Assembly (NCBI RefSeq): GCF_006704125.1
Contig: NZ_VIGH01000003.1
Location: 310,001-374,000, forward strand
From: Rhodococcus spelaei
GTDB lineage: Bacteria; Actinomycetota; Actinomycetes; Mycobacteriales; Mycobacteriaceae
Direction of reading: 5' to 3'
DNA: 64,000 bases
Shown here: piece after piece, positions 44,633 to 53,107 of the stretch
Numbering within the stretch: the stretch's first letter is position 1
Layout: the number at the start of each line of letters is the position of its first letter
The notes under the pieces: generated by a model
The model's database searches: none
Told to the model about the DNA's origin: nothing
What the model saw: the letters and a program-made list of their open reading frames with translations, nothing else
Translations under genes and position numbers: made by a program

Positions 44633-45982
44633 TTACAACCCGATCCCATGGATTGTTGCGGATGTGACTGAAGTGGTGGAACTGGACGATTCGTGACGAG
44701 TTTGAGCCAGTCTTCCCACTGTTGCTGCGACTCGGAGTACGTACGCATCGCGAGGGTTTGTCGGATCCCTCCCAGTGACCTCGGCGATCTTCTTCAGGCG
44801 GTACCGCACAGTATTTGGATGGACGAACAGTTGGCGGGCGCAGGTTTCGACCGCCGCACCGCAGTCGAGATAGGCGTCGAGGGTGTCGGTGAGGGCCGAA
44901 CCCGAGGTGGCCAACGGCTGGACGAGCAGGTCGTTGAGAGCGTCCAGTGCGGCGCGGTCGCCGAGCAGTGCGCGTTCGGGGAGCAGTTCGGCCGCGTGTA
45001 CGGGCCGCGGCGCCCCGCGCCAGCCGGCCACGGCCTCCATTCCGGCCAGTGCCTCGACCGCGCTGAAGTGTGCCGCGCCGAGCGTCGGGGTGGTCGGGCC
45101 GATCACAACCGGACCGGACGAGAAGTTGGTCAGCAGGTCGCCCAGGAACGGGCGGTTGGCCTGGGACGGTTGCATCTCGCCGCTGACCACCATGACCAAC
45201 CGTGAACCCTGGACCACGGCGAGCGCGGCCCGGCCGTGCTTCTGCGCCGTGGTGTGCACCGTCGACACCACCGAGACGCCCTGGTCGGGCGGCGGGGTAC
45301 CGACCAGCACCGTGGCGGGCGCCGTCGCGTCCCAGTTCAGCGTCGCCGCACGCGAGAGCATGTCCGGACCGCTGTCACCGCGCACCACGGCGTCCACCAC
45401 GAGTGCTTCGAGTCGGGTGTCCCAGGCGCCGCGCGATTCGGCGGCGCTCGCGTACACCGAGGCGGCGGTGAAGCCGAGTTCGCGCCCGTAGCGCAGGACC
45501 GCCTCGGTCAGGGCGACGAGTTGTTGGTCGTTGCGGGCCAACGCGGGCAGCCACTGCTCGAAGAACTCCATCGCGACACGCACCATGTCGACCGTCTGTC
45601 GCAGGGTCAGCCGCCGGGCCAGGTCCTGTGGGATGACCTGGAAAGCGTCGAGGCTGAACCGGATGTCGCTCTGCGGGTTCTGCAGCCACTCGAGGAAGTT
45701 GACCACGGCGGTCTGCACGAGCAACTGGACGCTGGCGCGCTGGTCGGCGTCGAGGTCACCGAAGAACGGCAACTGGTCCTGCATCGAGGTCACGGCCTCG
45801 GTGGACAGTCGGCCGGAGAACTGTTTGACGCGACGCAGCAGCGCGTCGGGCAGTGGATCCCGGGTCTGGCGCGTGCGTGCGAAGGCCGGGACGGGGGCGG
45901 GGTGGTGGGCTTCGTCGATCGGCGCCACTGCCTTCGCGTCGCCGCCCGGCGGTGTTGCCGCGGCGGACTCCTGCTCTCCCAT
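44633..45982 (-). CDS. mabR: PucR-type regulator of fatty acid synthesis (MabR/FasR-like)
   Basis: A 449-residue regulator. The helical N-terminal half includes LPFFGDLDADQRASVQLLVQ and the DUF-type stretch ARRLTLRQTVDMVRVAMEFFEQWLP. A GGDEF-like middle follows, then a C-terminal PucR HTH TCARQLFVHPNTVRYRLKKIAEVTGRDP near 390-420. By position and similarity it is M. tuberculosis Rv2242 (MabR), which controls the fabD operon in response to long-chain acyl-CoA. TAGGTT lies eight bases before ATG 45982, so the mRNA may be leaderless. Followed by fabD on the same strand. Confidence 0.88.
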   Translation of the reverse strand: MGEQESAAATPPGGDAKAVAPIDEAHHPAPVPAFARTRQTRDPLPDALLRRVKQFSGRLSTEAVTSMQDQLPFFGDLDADQRASVQLLVQTAVVNFLEWLQNPQSDIRFSLDAFQVIPQDLARRLTLRQTVDMVRVAMEFFEQWLPALARNDQQLVALTEAVLRYGRELGFTAASVYASAAESRGAWDTRLEALVVDAVVRGDSGPDMLSRAATLNWDATAPATVLVGTPPPDQGVSVVSTVHTTAQKHGRAALAVVQGSRLVMVVSGEMQPSQANRPFLGDLLTNFSSGPVVIGPTTPTLGAAHFSAVEALAGMEAVAGWRGAPRPVHAAELLPERALLGDRAALDALNDLLVQPLATSGSALTDTLDAYLDCGAAVETCARQLFVHPNTVRYRLKKIAEVTGRDPTNPRDAYVLRVAATVGRLAQTRHESSSSTTSVTSATIHGIGL

Positions 45983-46032
45983 AACACCGAAACCTACGCC
46001 CAGCGGGGGTGGACCCGAATTCCGGCGCACCG

Positions 46033-46075
46033 AAAAGGGGCGTCCCGGCACAGTGAACGGTGCCGGGACGCCCCT
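46033..46075 (-). terminator. Intrinsic terminator of aceE
   Basis: On the minus strand a perfect 16-bp stem (46036-46051 with 46060-46075), eight-base loop, is followed by TTTT at 46036-46033. It lies 17 bases beyond the aceE stop. Confidence 0.93.
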
Positions 46076-46091
46076 GCCGAAATGCCGACTA

Positions 46092-48911
46092 CTACGCGCT
46101 GCCGGGATCCTTCAGTGACTTCGGTGCCGCGAGCACGTCGTCGATCCGGTACTGGCGCGCCGCCGCCGCCGGCGTGTTGTGCTCGACCTTGCCGGCCCGG
46201 GCCAGCCCGGACAGCACCGCCACCGCGATGGACTCGGCATCGACGTTGAAGTAGCGCCGCGCTGCGGTCCGGGTGTCGGAGAACCCGAACCCGTCGGTGC
46301 CGAGGGTGGTGTAGTCGCCCGGCACCCACTGCCGGATCTGGTCCGGCACCGCGCGCATCCAGTCCGAGGCCGCCACGAACGGACCCTCGGCACCGGACAG
46401 GGCCGCGGTCGCGAACGGGGTCGGGGGAGTGAGGTCGGGGCTGCGCAGGGCGGCCTTCTCACACTCGATGCCGTCGCGACGCAGTTCGCCCCACGAGGTC
46501 ACCGACCACACGTCGGCGGACACACCCCAGTCGTCGGCCAGCAACTGCTGGGCGCGCAGGCCCTCCGGCATCGCGACGCCGGAGACCAGGATCTGGGCCC
46601 GCGGCCCGGTGCCCTGGGACTTGCTGTACAGGTAGATGCCCTTGAGCAGGCCCTCGACGTCGAGGTTCTCCGGCTCGGCCGGCTGCTGGTACGGCTCGTT
46701 GTAGATGGTCAGGTAGTAGAAGATGTTCTCGCCGCCGAAGCCGTCCACGCCGGGCGTCCCGCCGTACATCCGGCGGAGGCCGTCCTTGACGATCTGCGCG
46801 ATCTCGTAGGAGTACGCCGGGTCGTAGGTGACCGCCGCCGGGTTCGTCGACGCCAGCAGCAACGAGTGCCCGTCGGCGTGCTGCAGGCCCTCGCCGGTCA
46901 GGGTGGTCCGGCCCGCGGTGGCGCCGAGCACGAAGCCCCGGGCCATCTGGTCGGCCGCCGCCCACAGGCCGTCACCGGTCCGCTGGAAGCCGAACATCGA
47001 GTAGAAGATGTACAGCGGGATCATCGGTTCGCCGTGGGTGGCGTACGAGGTGCCGACCGCGGTGAACGAGGCCGTCGATCCCGCCTCGTTGATGCCCTCG
47101 TGCAGGATCTGCCCGATCGAGGACTCCTTGTAGGCGAGCATCAGGTCCGCGTCCACCGAGGTGTACAGCTGGCCGTTGCGGTTGTAGATCTTCAGCGACG
47201 GGAACCACGAGTCCATGCCGAAGGTGCGGGCCTCGTCCGGGATGATCGGCACGATCCGCTTGCCGATCTCCGGGTCGCGCAGCAGCTCCTTGAGGATGCG
47301 CACCAGCGCCATCGTGGTCGCGACCTCCTGCTTGCCCGACCCCTTGCGCACCGCGTCGTAGGTCTTGTCCTCGGGCAGTTTCAGTGGCGCCACATCGGTG
47401 CGGCGCGACGGCAGGAACCCGCCGAGCTGCTTGCGCCGGTCGAGCATGTACTGGATCTCCGGAGCGTCCGGCCCGGGGTGGTAGTACGGGGGCAGGTACG
47501 GGTCCTTCTCCAGCTCGGCGTCGGAGATCGGGATGCGCTGCAGGTCGCGGAAGCGCTTGAGGTCGTCGAGGGTCAGCTTCTTCATCTGGTGCGTGGCGTT
47601 GCGCGCCTCGAAGTGCTTGCCCAGGGTGTAGCCCTTGATGGTCTTGGCGAGGATGACCGTCGGCTGGCCCTTGTGCGCCATCGCCGCGGCGTACGCGGCG
47701 TAGACCTTGCGGTAGTCGTGGCCGCCGCGCTTGAGGTTCCAGATCTCCTGGTCGGACAGGTCCTTGACCAGTTCCTTGGTGCGCGGATCGCGGCCGAAGA
47801 AGTGGTCGCGCACGAACGCGCCGTCGTTGGCCTTGTAGGTCTGGTAGTCGCCGTCGGGGGTGACGTTCATCAGGTTCACCAGGGCGCCGTCGCGATCCTT
47901 CTGCAGCAGCGCGTCCCACTCACGGCCCCACACGACCTTGATGACGTTCCAGCCGGCGCCGCGGAAGAACGACTCGAGCTCCTGGATGATCTTGCCGTTG
48001 CCGCGGACCGGGCCGTCGAGGCGCTGCAGGTTGCAGTTGACCACGAAGGTGAGGTTGTCCAGACCCTCGGTCGCGGCCACGTGTGCGAGGCCCCGTGACT
48101 CGGGCTCGTCCATCTCGCCGTCGCCGAGGAACGCCCACACGTGCTGGTCCGAGGTGTCCTTGATGCCGCGGTCGTGCAGGTAGTGGTTGAACCGCGCCTG
48201 GTAGATGGCATTCATCGGGCCCAGGCCCATCGAGACGGTCGGGAACTCCCAGAAGTCGGGCAGCAGTCGCGGGTGCGGGTACGAGGGCAGTCCACCGCCG
48301 GCGTCCGCGTGACTGTGCTCCTGACGGAAGCCGTCCATCTGCTCGGGCGGGATGCGGCCCTCGAGGAACGCGCGGGCATAGATGCCGGGGGAGGCGTGGC
48401 CCTGGATGAAGATCTGGTCGCCGCCGCCCGGATGGTCCTTGCCGCGGAAGAAGTGGTTGAAGCCCACCTCGTAGAGCGCGGCCGAGGACGCGTAGGTGGA
48501 GATGTGGCCGCCGACGCCGACGCCGGGGCGCTGCGCGCGGTGCACCATGATGGCCGCGTTCCAGCGGATCCAGGCGCGGAATCGGCGCTCGACCTCCTCG
48601 TCGCCGGGGAACCACGGCTCGGATTCGGTGGGGATGGTGTTGACGTAGTCGGTGGAGGTGAGCGCGGGGATCGCGACGTTCCGCTCGCCGGCGCGCTCGA
48701 GCAGTCGCAGCATCAGGTAGCGGGCGCGGGACGGACCCGACTGCCGCAGAAGTTCGTCGAAGCTCTCGATCCATTCGCCGGTCTCGTCCGGATCGATGTC
48801 GGGAAGGTAGGAGGCGACGCCCTCACGGATCACGCGTACCCGGCCGTCGGCGCCGGGGGCGGGATGCGGCGTGGGGTGCGATACCGGGTCCTGGGTGTGC
48901 TCGGACAACAT
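46092..48911 (-). CDS. aceE: Pyruvate dehydrogenase E1 (homodimeric)
   Basis: A 939-residue E1 of the AceE type. Thiamine diphosphate motif [13 protein letters not shown] to [14 protein letters not shown] lies around 248-290. Other blocks include [21 protein letters not shown] near the N-terminus and [24 protein letters not shown] in the C-terminal half. It decarboxylates pyruvate and passes the acetyl group to E2 lipoate. In actinobacteria it joins AceF and Lpd in the PDH/ODH complex. ATG 48911 has GAGGAG four bases upstream; the frame continues 27 codons further without support. No E2 or Lpd gene in the window. Confidence 0.97.
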   Translation of the reverse strand: MLSEHTQDPVSHPTPHPAPGADGRVRVIREGVASYLPDIDPDETGEWIESFDELLRQSGPSRARYLMLRLLERAGERNVAIPALTSTDYVNTIPTESEPWFPGDEEVERRFRAWIRWNAAIMVHRAQRPGVGVGGHISTYASSAALYEVGFNHFFRGKDHPGGGDQIFIQGHASPGIYARAFLEGRIPPEQMDGFRQEHSHADAGGGLPSYPHPRLLPDFWEFPTVSMGLGPMNAIYQARFNHYLHDRGIKDTSDQHVWAFLGDGEMDEPESRGLAHVAATEGLDNLTFVVNCNLQRLDGPVRGNGKIIQELESFFRGAGWNVIKVVWGREWDALLQKDRDGALVNLMNVTPDGDYQTYKANDGAFVRDHFFGRDPRTKELVKDLSDQEIWNLKRGGHDYRKVYAAYAAAMAHKGQPTVILAKTIKGYTLGKHFEARNATHQMKKLTLDDLKRFRDLQRIPISDAELEKDPYLPPYYHPGPDAPEIQYMLDRRKQLGGFLPSRRTDVAPLKLPEDKTYDAVRKGSGKQEVATTMALVRILKELLRDPEIGKRIVPIIPDEARTFGMDSWFPSLKIYNRNGQLYTSVDADLMLAYKESSIGQILHEGINEAGSTASFTAVGTSYATHGEPMIPLYIFYSMFGFQRTGDGLWAAADQMARGFVLGATAGRTTLTGEGLQHADGHSLLLASTNPAAVTYDPAYSYEIAQIVKDGLRRMYGGTPGVDGFGGENIFYYLTIYNEPYQQPAEPENLDVEGLLKGIYLYSKSQGTGPRAQILVSGVAMPEGLRAQQLLADDWGVSADVWSVTSWGELRRDGIECEKAALRSPDLTPPTPFATAALSGAEGPFVAASDWMRAVPDQIRQWVPGDYTTLGTDGFGFSDTRTAARRYFNVDAESIAVAVLSGLARAGKVEHNTPAAAARQYRIDDVLAAPKSLKDPGSA

Positions 48912-49190
48912 TTGCTCCTCATCGCGGTGAACGCTCGGTGCGGCGTCCAATCCTGCCGAGTCGCCAGTGTGACGGCGGCTCGGTTTCAACATGACGGTGA
49001 TCTACGTCAATCCTGCCAAACCGCTCCGGCGGCGGTGCAGTCGAGGCTGATTCGCCTGGATCCGAATATTTTGTGCCCTTTTCGGCGCGGTCCGCTTGCG
49101 CGAGAGCCGTCGAGCATGTTCGCTTTCACTACTGATCCGCACCGACCGGTGCTGGCTTTGAAGCTCGTTCAACAAGAGGAGGACACCACC
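48912..49190. promoter_or_regulatory. Divergent promoter region, aceE / DUF3052 gene
   Basis: 279 bases without a gene. The decamer CAATCCTGCC is repeated at 48948-48957 and 49008-49017, 60 bp apart, in the same direction. It may be a regulator site for aceE; nothing else is clear. Confidence 0.4.
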
Positions 49191-49613
49191 GTGGTCGCCG
49201 CGGCCGACGCCCAGAACTACGCCCAGAAACTCGGCATTACCAATGACATGGTTGTTCAGGAACTGGGTTGGGACGAGGACACCGACGATGCCCTGCGGGC
49301 ATCGGTGGAGGAGACCATCGGCACGGAACTCCTCGACGAGGACTCCGACGAGGTGATCGACGTGGTCCTGCTGTGGTGGCGGGACGGCGACGGAGACCTG
49401 GTCGACGCCCTCATGGATGCCATCAGCCCGCTCGCCGACGAGGGCTTCGTGTGGGTGCTCAGCCCCAAGACCGGTCAGCCGGGACACGTCGAGCCCAGCG
49501 AGATCGCCGAGTCCGCCCCGACCGCCGGCCTGACGCAGACCTCGGCCGCGAACCTCGGAGCGTGGTCGGGCAGTCGGCTCGTGCAGCCCAAGGCCCGCCC
49601 GGCCAAGCGCTGA
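49191..49613 (+). CDS. DUF3052 family protein
   Basis: A 140-residue acidic protein matching M. tuberculosis Rv2239c: NYAQKLGITNDMVVQELGWDEDTDDALRASVEE, DVVLLWWRDGDGDLVDALMDA, then VWVLSPKTGQPGHVEPSEIAESAPTAGLTQTS. No membrane segment. GTG 49191 has AGGAGG nine bases upstream. Lies 25 bases before ahpE, so the two are an operon in this lineage. Function unknown. Confidence 0.85.
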   Translation: MVAAADAQNYAQKLGITNDMVVQELGWDEDTDDALRASVEETIGTELLDEDSDEVIDVVLLWWRDGDGDLVDALMDAISPLADEGFVWVLSPKTGQPGHVEPSEIAESAPTAGLTQTSAANLGAWSGSRLVQPKARPAKR

Positions 49614-49638
49614 CCACCACCCCGACCTAGGAGTCGTC

Positions 49639-50103
49639 TTGCCGCTCGATGTGGGCGCACCCGCGCCCGAGTTCACGCTCAAGGACCAGAACAACCAGGA
49701 AGTCTCGCTCGCGGACTACCGGGGCAAGAAGAACGTGCTGCTGGTGTTCTACCCGCTCGCGTTCACCGGAACCTGCCAGGGCGAACTGTGCCGGGTCCGG
49801 GACGGGCTGCCGAAGTTCGAGAACGACGACGCCGCCGTGCTCGCGATCTCGGTCGGCCCGCCGCCCACCCACAAGATCTGGGCCGCCGAGCAGGGCTACA
49901 CGTTCCCGCTGCTGTCGGACTTCTGGCCGCACGGTGCGGTCGCGCAGGCCTACGACGTGTTCAACGACAAGGCCGGGTTCGCCAACCGCGGTACCTTCGT
50001 CGTCGACAAGGAGGGCATCATCCGGTTCGCCGAGATGAACCAGCCCGGCGAGGCCCGTGACCAGGCAGCTTGGGAGAACGCGCTCGCCGCGCTAGATTCC
50101 TGA
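49639..50103 (+). CDS. ahpE: Peroxiredoxin AhpE
   Basis: A 154-residue peroxiredoxin close to M. tuberculosis AhpE throughout (AVLAISVGPPPTHKIWAAEQGY, FPLLSDFWPHGAVAQAYDVFN). Peroxidatic Cys46 lies in AFTGTCQGELCRVRD. A second cysteine, Cys51, makes a CxxxxC pair with the spacing of PrxQ/BCP enzymes; M. tuberculosis AhpE has Asp there and is a one-Cys enzyme. It reduces H2O2 and fatty acid hydroperoxides. TTG 49639 has AGGAG seven bases upstream. A terminator hairpin follows. Confidence 0.95.
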   Translation: MPLDVGAPAPEFTLKDQNNQEVSLADYRGKKNVLLVFYPLAFTGTCQGELCRVRDGLPKFENDDAAVLAISVGPPPTHKIWAAEQGYTFPLLSDFWPHGAVAQAYDVFNDKAGFANRGTFVVDKEGIIRFAEMNQPGEARDQAAWENALAALDS

Positions 50104-50108
50104 GTGCG

Positions 50109-50134
50109 ATTCGGCGGGCAGTGGCCCGCCGAAT
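50109..50134 (+). terminator. Terminator after ahpE
   Basis: A perfect 11-bp stem ATTCGGCGGGC / GCCCGCCGAAT with AGTG loop, followed by TT, starting six bases after the stop and ending just before tRNA-Val. Confidence 0.85.
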
Positions 50135-50137
50135 TTC

Positions 50138-50212
50138 GGGCGTGTAGCTCAGTGGTAGAGCTCTGGTTTTACACACCAGCGGTCGGGGGTTCGAAACCCT
50201 CCGCGCCCACCA
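50138..50212 (+). tRNA. tRNA-Val (TAC), CCA encoded
   Basis: Acceptor GGGCGTG pairs with CGCGCCC with one G-T pair. The anticodon loop TTTTACA gives TAC. T-loop GGTTCGAAACC. The CCA end at 50210-50212 is encoded. Confidence 0.97.
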
Positions 50213-50250
50213 CGGCGGCAGGTGAGACGGCAATCTCGCTGTCGGACAGG

Positions 50251-50283
50251 GGAAGCCCCCACCTCGAGGAGGTGGGGGCTTCC
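50251..50283 (+). terminator. Terminator after tRNA-Val
   Basis: Perfect 15-bp arms GGAAGCCCCCACCTC / GAGGTGGGGGCTTCC with a GAG loop. A weak T content follows. Confidence 0.85.
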
Positions 50284-50421
50284 TGCTCATGTTCAGGTCA
50301 TGAAGTGGGCGATTCACGTTGTCGGACAGAAGAAATCGTGTCGGGCCGGAGCGTGAGGGCTCAACTGCGATGTCGGCGGGTGAGAACAGCGGCGGACAAA
50401 TCTGTTTCGTGGGGGCGTTGC

Positions 50422-50727
50422 CTACTTCTTCTTCGCCTTCTTACGCCGTCTGGCGGGCTTGCGTTTGACGACATTCTCATTCGGCGCGGCGGCGTCCTCG
50501 TGGAGGGTGCGGGCCGCGGCCCGGCGCAGGCTGTCCATCAGTTCGGGTGACCGGAGCAGGAAGGTCGATTCCTGCAGGGCGAGGAACCGGTCGCGGGAGA
50601 TCAGAACGGCATTGCCGTGCTTGCCCGCGATCTCGACCGCGACGGTGTCGTGGTTGACGGCGCCGATCAATTTGTTCAATTGTTTGCGCGCTGATTTCAC
50701 GCTCGTTGCCGCCACGGCCGACTCCAT
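50422..50727 (-). CDS. Orphan Phd/YefM-like antitoxin with Lys-rich tail
   Basis: 101 residues. The first 65 match the Phd/YefM antitoxin fold: VKSARKQLNKLIGAVN, then VAVEIAGKHGNAVLISRDRFLALQESTFLLRSPELMDSLRRA, as in YefM. It ends in a very basic tail (KRKPARRRKKAKKK) instead of the acidic toxin-neutralising segment. No RelE/YoeB or Doc-like toxin frame lies on either side. It may be a free-standing DNA-binding regulator or an orphan antitoxin. ATG 50727 has no clear ribosome site; a GTG four codons later is possible. Confidence 0.75.
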   Translation of the reverse strand: MESAVAATSVKSARKQLNKLIGAVNHDTVAVEIAGKHGNAVLISRDRFLALQESTFLLRSPELMDSLRRAAARTLHEDAAAPNENVVKRKPARRRKKAKKK

Positions 50728-50856
50728 TCGCTGAGTAACTGCGTTGCGAATCTTGCCATCCGGCGGTCGGATTCGAGGCGGCGGCCGTGTGCGAGGTCAC
50801 AATCAGAGTTCACTCAGGCTTCACCCGCCCCCGGATGACGCCTCCTACCGTGGAGC

Positions 50857-50879
50857 CACGGCCCTGCGAGGGCCGTGGC
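50857..50879. repeat. Perfect inverted repeat upstream of small protein gene
   Basis: CCACGGCCC-TGCGA-GGGCCGTGG lies about 50 bases before the small membrane protein start, in the likely promoter or 5' leader. Confidence 0.6.
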
Positions 50880-50926
50880 AGAGATCGATTGCCTCCGAAC
50901 GTGCATGACGCCCGTGGGGAGACCAG

Positions 50927-51088
50927 ATGGAATTCCTTGCCGCTCTTGCTCTGATCGCCGCCGCTCCGGTCGGCGTGCTCGGCGCGTACCTCACGGTGTG
51001 CGCGCTCTTTCTCACCGAGCTGCGCCGCCGCGACCGCCTCGACCACCACAAACCCGCCCCGGGCCCTGCCAAGCGCCCGAGGTGCTGA
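50927..51088 (+). CDS. Small single-pass membrane protein (53 aa)
   Basis: A 53-codon frame starting MEFLAALALIAAAPVGVLGA. Residues 2-30 form one transmembrane helix, followed by a basic cytoplasmic-type tail ELRRRDRLDHHK and a Pro-rich end. GGGGAGA lies five bases before the ATG. Codon third positions are GC-rich as in real genes. It is convergent with the alpha/beta hydrolase, five bases away. No known family recognised. Confidence 0.65.
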   Translation: MEFLAALALIAAAPVGVLGAYLTVCALFLTELRRRDRLDHHKPAPGPAKRPRC

Positions 51089-51093
51089 CCGCG

Positions 51094-51915
51094 CTACGAC
51101 TCGGGTGTGGACGGCGCCAGGTCGTGCCGACCCAGGAAGTCCAGTGCCGCGTCGGCAACCTCACGCCAGCCCGAATCGGCCACCAGCGAGTGGCCCCGGT
51201 CGGGGAACACCTGGTACTCGGTGACCCCGAGGTTGCGGCGCTGGATGTGGTACGCCGAGCGCACCAACGGTTCGGGTACCAGGCGGTCCTGCCCTCCGGC
51301 GACCATCAGCAACGGTCCGCGGGCGCTGCGGGTGTCCACCTTCGCCGGGCTGCCGGGCGCCAGGTTCGCGAGCCCGGCCTGGAACAGTGGCCGGCCCGGC
51401 GCCGGGATCGAGAAGTCCTCGTAGATCCGGTCGGACTCGTCGCGGGGGACCCCGTTGGCGAAGGTCGTGTGGAACGTCTCGGGGGTGTGGGACCAGGTCT
51501 TGGTCCGCAGTCCCGGTCGGCTCAGGACGGGCAGCACCGACCGGATCTGGGTCGGGGACATCCTCAGCACCCCCTTGAACTGGGCGGGAGCGAGGGCCAC
51601 CGCGCCGCGGGCGAGTCCGCGACCGAGCAGTCGCTGCGCGATCAGTCCACCGAACGAGTGCCCGACCACGATCGGGGCGTCGGGCAGTCGCGAGATGATC
51701 GCCGCGTAGTGCTCGGTGGCCTCGCCGATGCCCTTCTTGTTCAGCGCGTCGGGGTCCTGGCGGGTCGCCGCGACCGTGGTCGCGTCGCCGGGCCAGCCCG
51801 GGGCGATCGCGTCGTAGCCCGCTGCGGTGAACAGATCGACCCACTCGCCCCAACTGATCGGGTGCATCCACAGTCCGTGGACGAAGACGACGGGGACCGC
51901 TCGGGACTGCGACAC
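51094..51915 (-). CDS. Alpha/beta hydrolase
   Basis: A 273-residue alpha/beta hydrolase: oxyanion region VVFVHGLWMHPISW, nucleophile elbow VVGHSFGGLIAQ (Ser about 86), acid Asp in GGQDRLVP, and His in FPDRGHSLV. No signal peptide. GTG 51915 was chosen for the GAGGAG seven bases upstream; ATG 51960 would add 15 residues. Esterase, lipase or haloperoxidase-like; substrate unknown. Confidence 0.88.
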   Translation of the reverse strand: MSQSRAVPVVFVHGLWMHPISWGEWVDLFTAAGYDAIAPGWPGDATTVAATRQDPDALNKKGIGEATEHYAAIISRLPDAPIVVGHSFGGLIAQRLLGRGLARGAVALAPAQFKGVLRMSPTQIRSVLPVLSRPGLRTKTWSHTPETFHTTFANGVPRDESDRIYEDFSIPAPGRPLFQAGLANLAPGSPAKVDTRSARGPLLMVAGGQDRLVPEPLVRSAYHIQRRNLGVTEYQVFPDRGHSLVADSGWREVADAALDFLGRHDLAPSTPES

Positions 51916-52012
51916 GGATGGCTCCTCGAGAGTGCGCGGGACGGCGCCGGCCAGCGGCATCCGACCCGAAGTCTAGGGCTGGTGGACCCGCCGAATCGAG
52001 GACGTCGGCGGA

Positions 52013-52018
52013 TAGGGT
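52013..52018 (+). promoter_or_regulatory. -10 element (TAGGGT), leaderless start
   Basis: TAGGGT ends six bases before the GTG of the acyltransferase gene. Confidence 0.5.
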
Positions 52019-52024
52019 CGTCGT

Positions 52025-52546
52025 GTGCGCCTGATCACGATCATCCAGTCCTCCGCCCTCGTCCCGGTGTGGCTGCGCATCCTGCTGCTGCTCGCCGGGG
52101 GAGCCAAGGTGTGGGGTGCCGGGATCTACTCGGGCTGCCACTTCGGGGGCAAGGACATTCGGATGGGCCTCGGGACCTTCGTCAACCGGGGCGTGCTGTT
52201 CGACTGCACCGCGCCGATCACCCTCGGCCGGCAGGTCGCGGTCGGCCACCGCGCGCAGTTCATCACCAGCACGCACGAGATCGGCCCCGCCGACGGTCGC
52301 GGCGGCCGCGTCTACCACCGCCCGATCGTGGTCGGCGACGGCTGCTGGATCGGCGCCGGCGCGACCGTCCTGCCCGGCGTCACGATCGGGTCGGGGTGCA
52401 TCGTCGGTGCGGGCGCGGTGGTGACCAAGGACTGCGAACCGAACGGCGTCTACGCGGGCAATCCCGCCCGACGGATTCGCGACCTGCCGCTCGACGCGCC
52501 GCGTGCGATCAGCGGGGAATCCGCGGCAGCGACTCCGGGCAACTGA
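52025..52546 (+). CDS. Left-handed beta-helix acyltransferase (CysE/LacA/WbbJ type)
   Basis: A 173-residue hexapeptide-repeat protein. After a hydrophobic first 25 residues, repeats run from about 40 to 150 (IRMGLGTFVNRGVLFDCT, VVGDGCWIGAGATVLPGVTIGSGCIVGAGAVV). The likely catalytic His lies in FITSTHEIGP. NAGNPARRIR closes the domain. It would transfer acetyl or similar from CoA to a sugar or glycan. The last 38 bases overlap the convergent DUF732 gene. Acceptor unknown. Confidence 0.85.
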   Translation: MRLITIIQSSALVPVWLRILLLLAGGAKVWGAGIYSGCHFGGKDIRMGLGTFVNRGVLFDCTAPITLGRQVAVGHRAQFITSTHEIGPADGRGGRVYHRPIVVGDGCWIGAGATVLPGVTIGSGCIVGAGAVVTKDCEPNGVYAGNPARRIRDLPLDAPRAISGESAAATPGN

Positions 52547-52859
52547 TCCCGGCCGCGTACAGGACGAACGTCTCGGCGTCGCTCTCCCGGTAGCCGAGGC
52601 TCCGCAGCGCGCTCAGCGCGATGTCGTACCGGTTTCGGCGCGGCAGCGCGAGCTTCTCGCACACCAGCGCGGTGTGCTCGACGATCCGCTGGTCCGACTT
52701 CCCGCCGAGGGTCGGCACCTCCGACCGCACGTCGGCCAACAGGTCCAGCTGGGACTCGCTGAGCCCGCGGTCGGGTTCGGCGGAATGGGTGCCCGCCATC
52801 GCGGCGACCACGATGCCGACACCCACGAGTGCGGCGAGAAGTTTCGTCACGACTGTCAT
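52509..52859 (-). CDS. DUF732-like secreted small protein
   Basis: A 116-residue protein with an N-terminal signal or anchor helix (about 5-24, LLAALVGVGIVVAAMAG). The rest follows DUF732: an EHTALVCEKLALP block with one Cys and SLGYRESDAETFVLYAAGISCPE with the second, likely forming a disulfide outside the membrane. DUF732 proteins are common secreted proteins of Mycobacteriales with no assigned function. ATG 52859 places the signal at the start. Overlaps the convergent acyltransferase by 38 bases. Confidence 0.7.
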   Translation of the reverse strand: MTVVTKLLAALVGVGIVVAAMAGTHSAEPDRGLSESQLDLLADVRSEVPTLGGKSDQRIVEHTALVCEKLALPRRNRYDIALSALRSLGYRESDAETFVLYAAGISCPESLPRIPR

Positions 52860-53027
52860 GGATAGCAGTCGGGACGCCCGTTGCGTAGACCTGAAATCGC
52901 GCGGATTCGATGTCTTCCCAGGACGATCCGAAGAATTCATCGGCAGGTCACCGCCGCGCCGATCGGGCGGAACCCGGTGTTCGGTGACCCCTCGACCTGG
53001 GACGACGGGACCGGTCAGGCCGGTTGC

Positions 53028-53092
53028 TACTAAGTGTTGCCAAGTACCGGTACTCAGTGTTACTTTCTACCGGTACCTGGCAACACTGAGTA
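53028..53092. promoter_or_regulatory. Long nested inverted repeat, PadR operator
   Basis: Arms of 25 bases, 23 pairing, centred at 53060 (core arms 53034-53052 and 53068-53086, 18 of 19 matched). Each arm itself contains TACCGGTA. It ends 15 bases before the padR ATG and must cover the promoter. Almost certainly the PadR binding site. Confidence 0.8.
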
Positions 53093-53107
53093 CTGGGAGG
53101 AGGTTCG

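Noticed and set aside
46179-48098. 639-codon plus-strand frame opposite aceE
   Set aside because: Shadow of aceE; no recognisable fold and no ribosome site.
50251-50283. Palindrome near tRNA-Val as a CRISPR repeat or attachment site
   Set aside because: Single copy, fits a terminator; no repeat array, integrase or duplicated tRNA end is near.
50422-50727. Complete toxin-antitoxin module
   Set aside because: Only the antitoxin-like gene is visible. Frames on both sides do not resemble RelE, YoeB or Doc.
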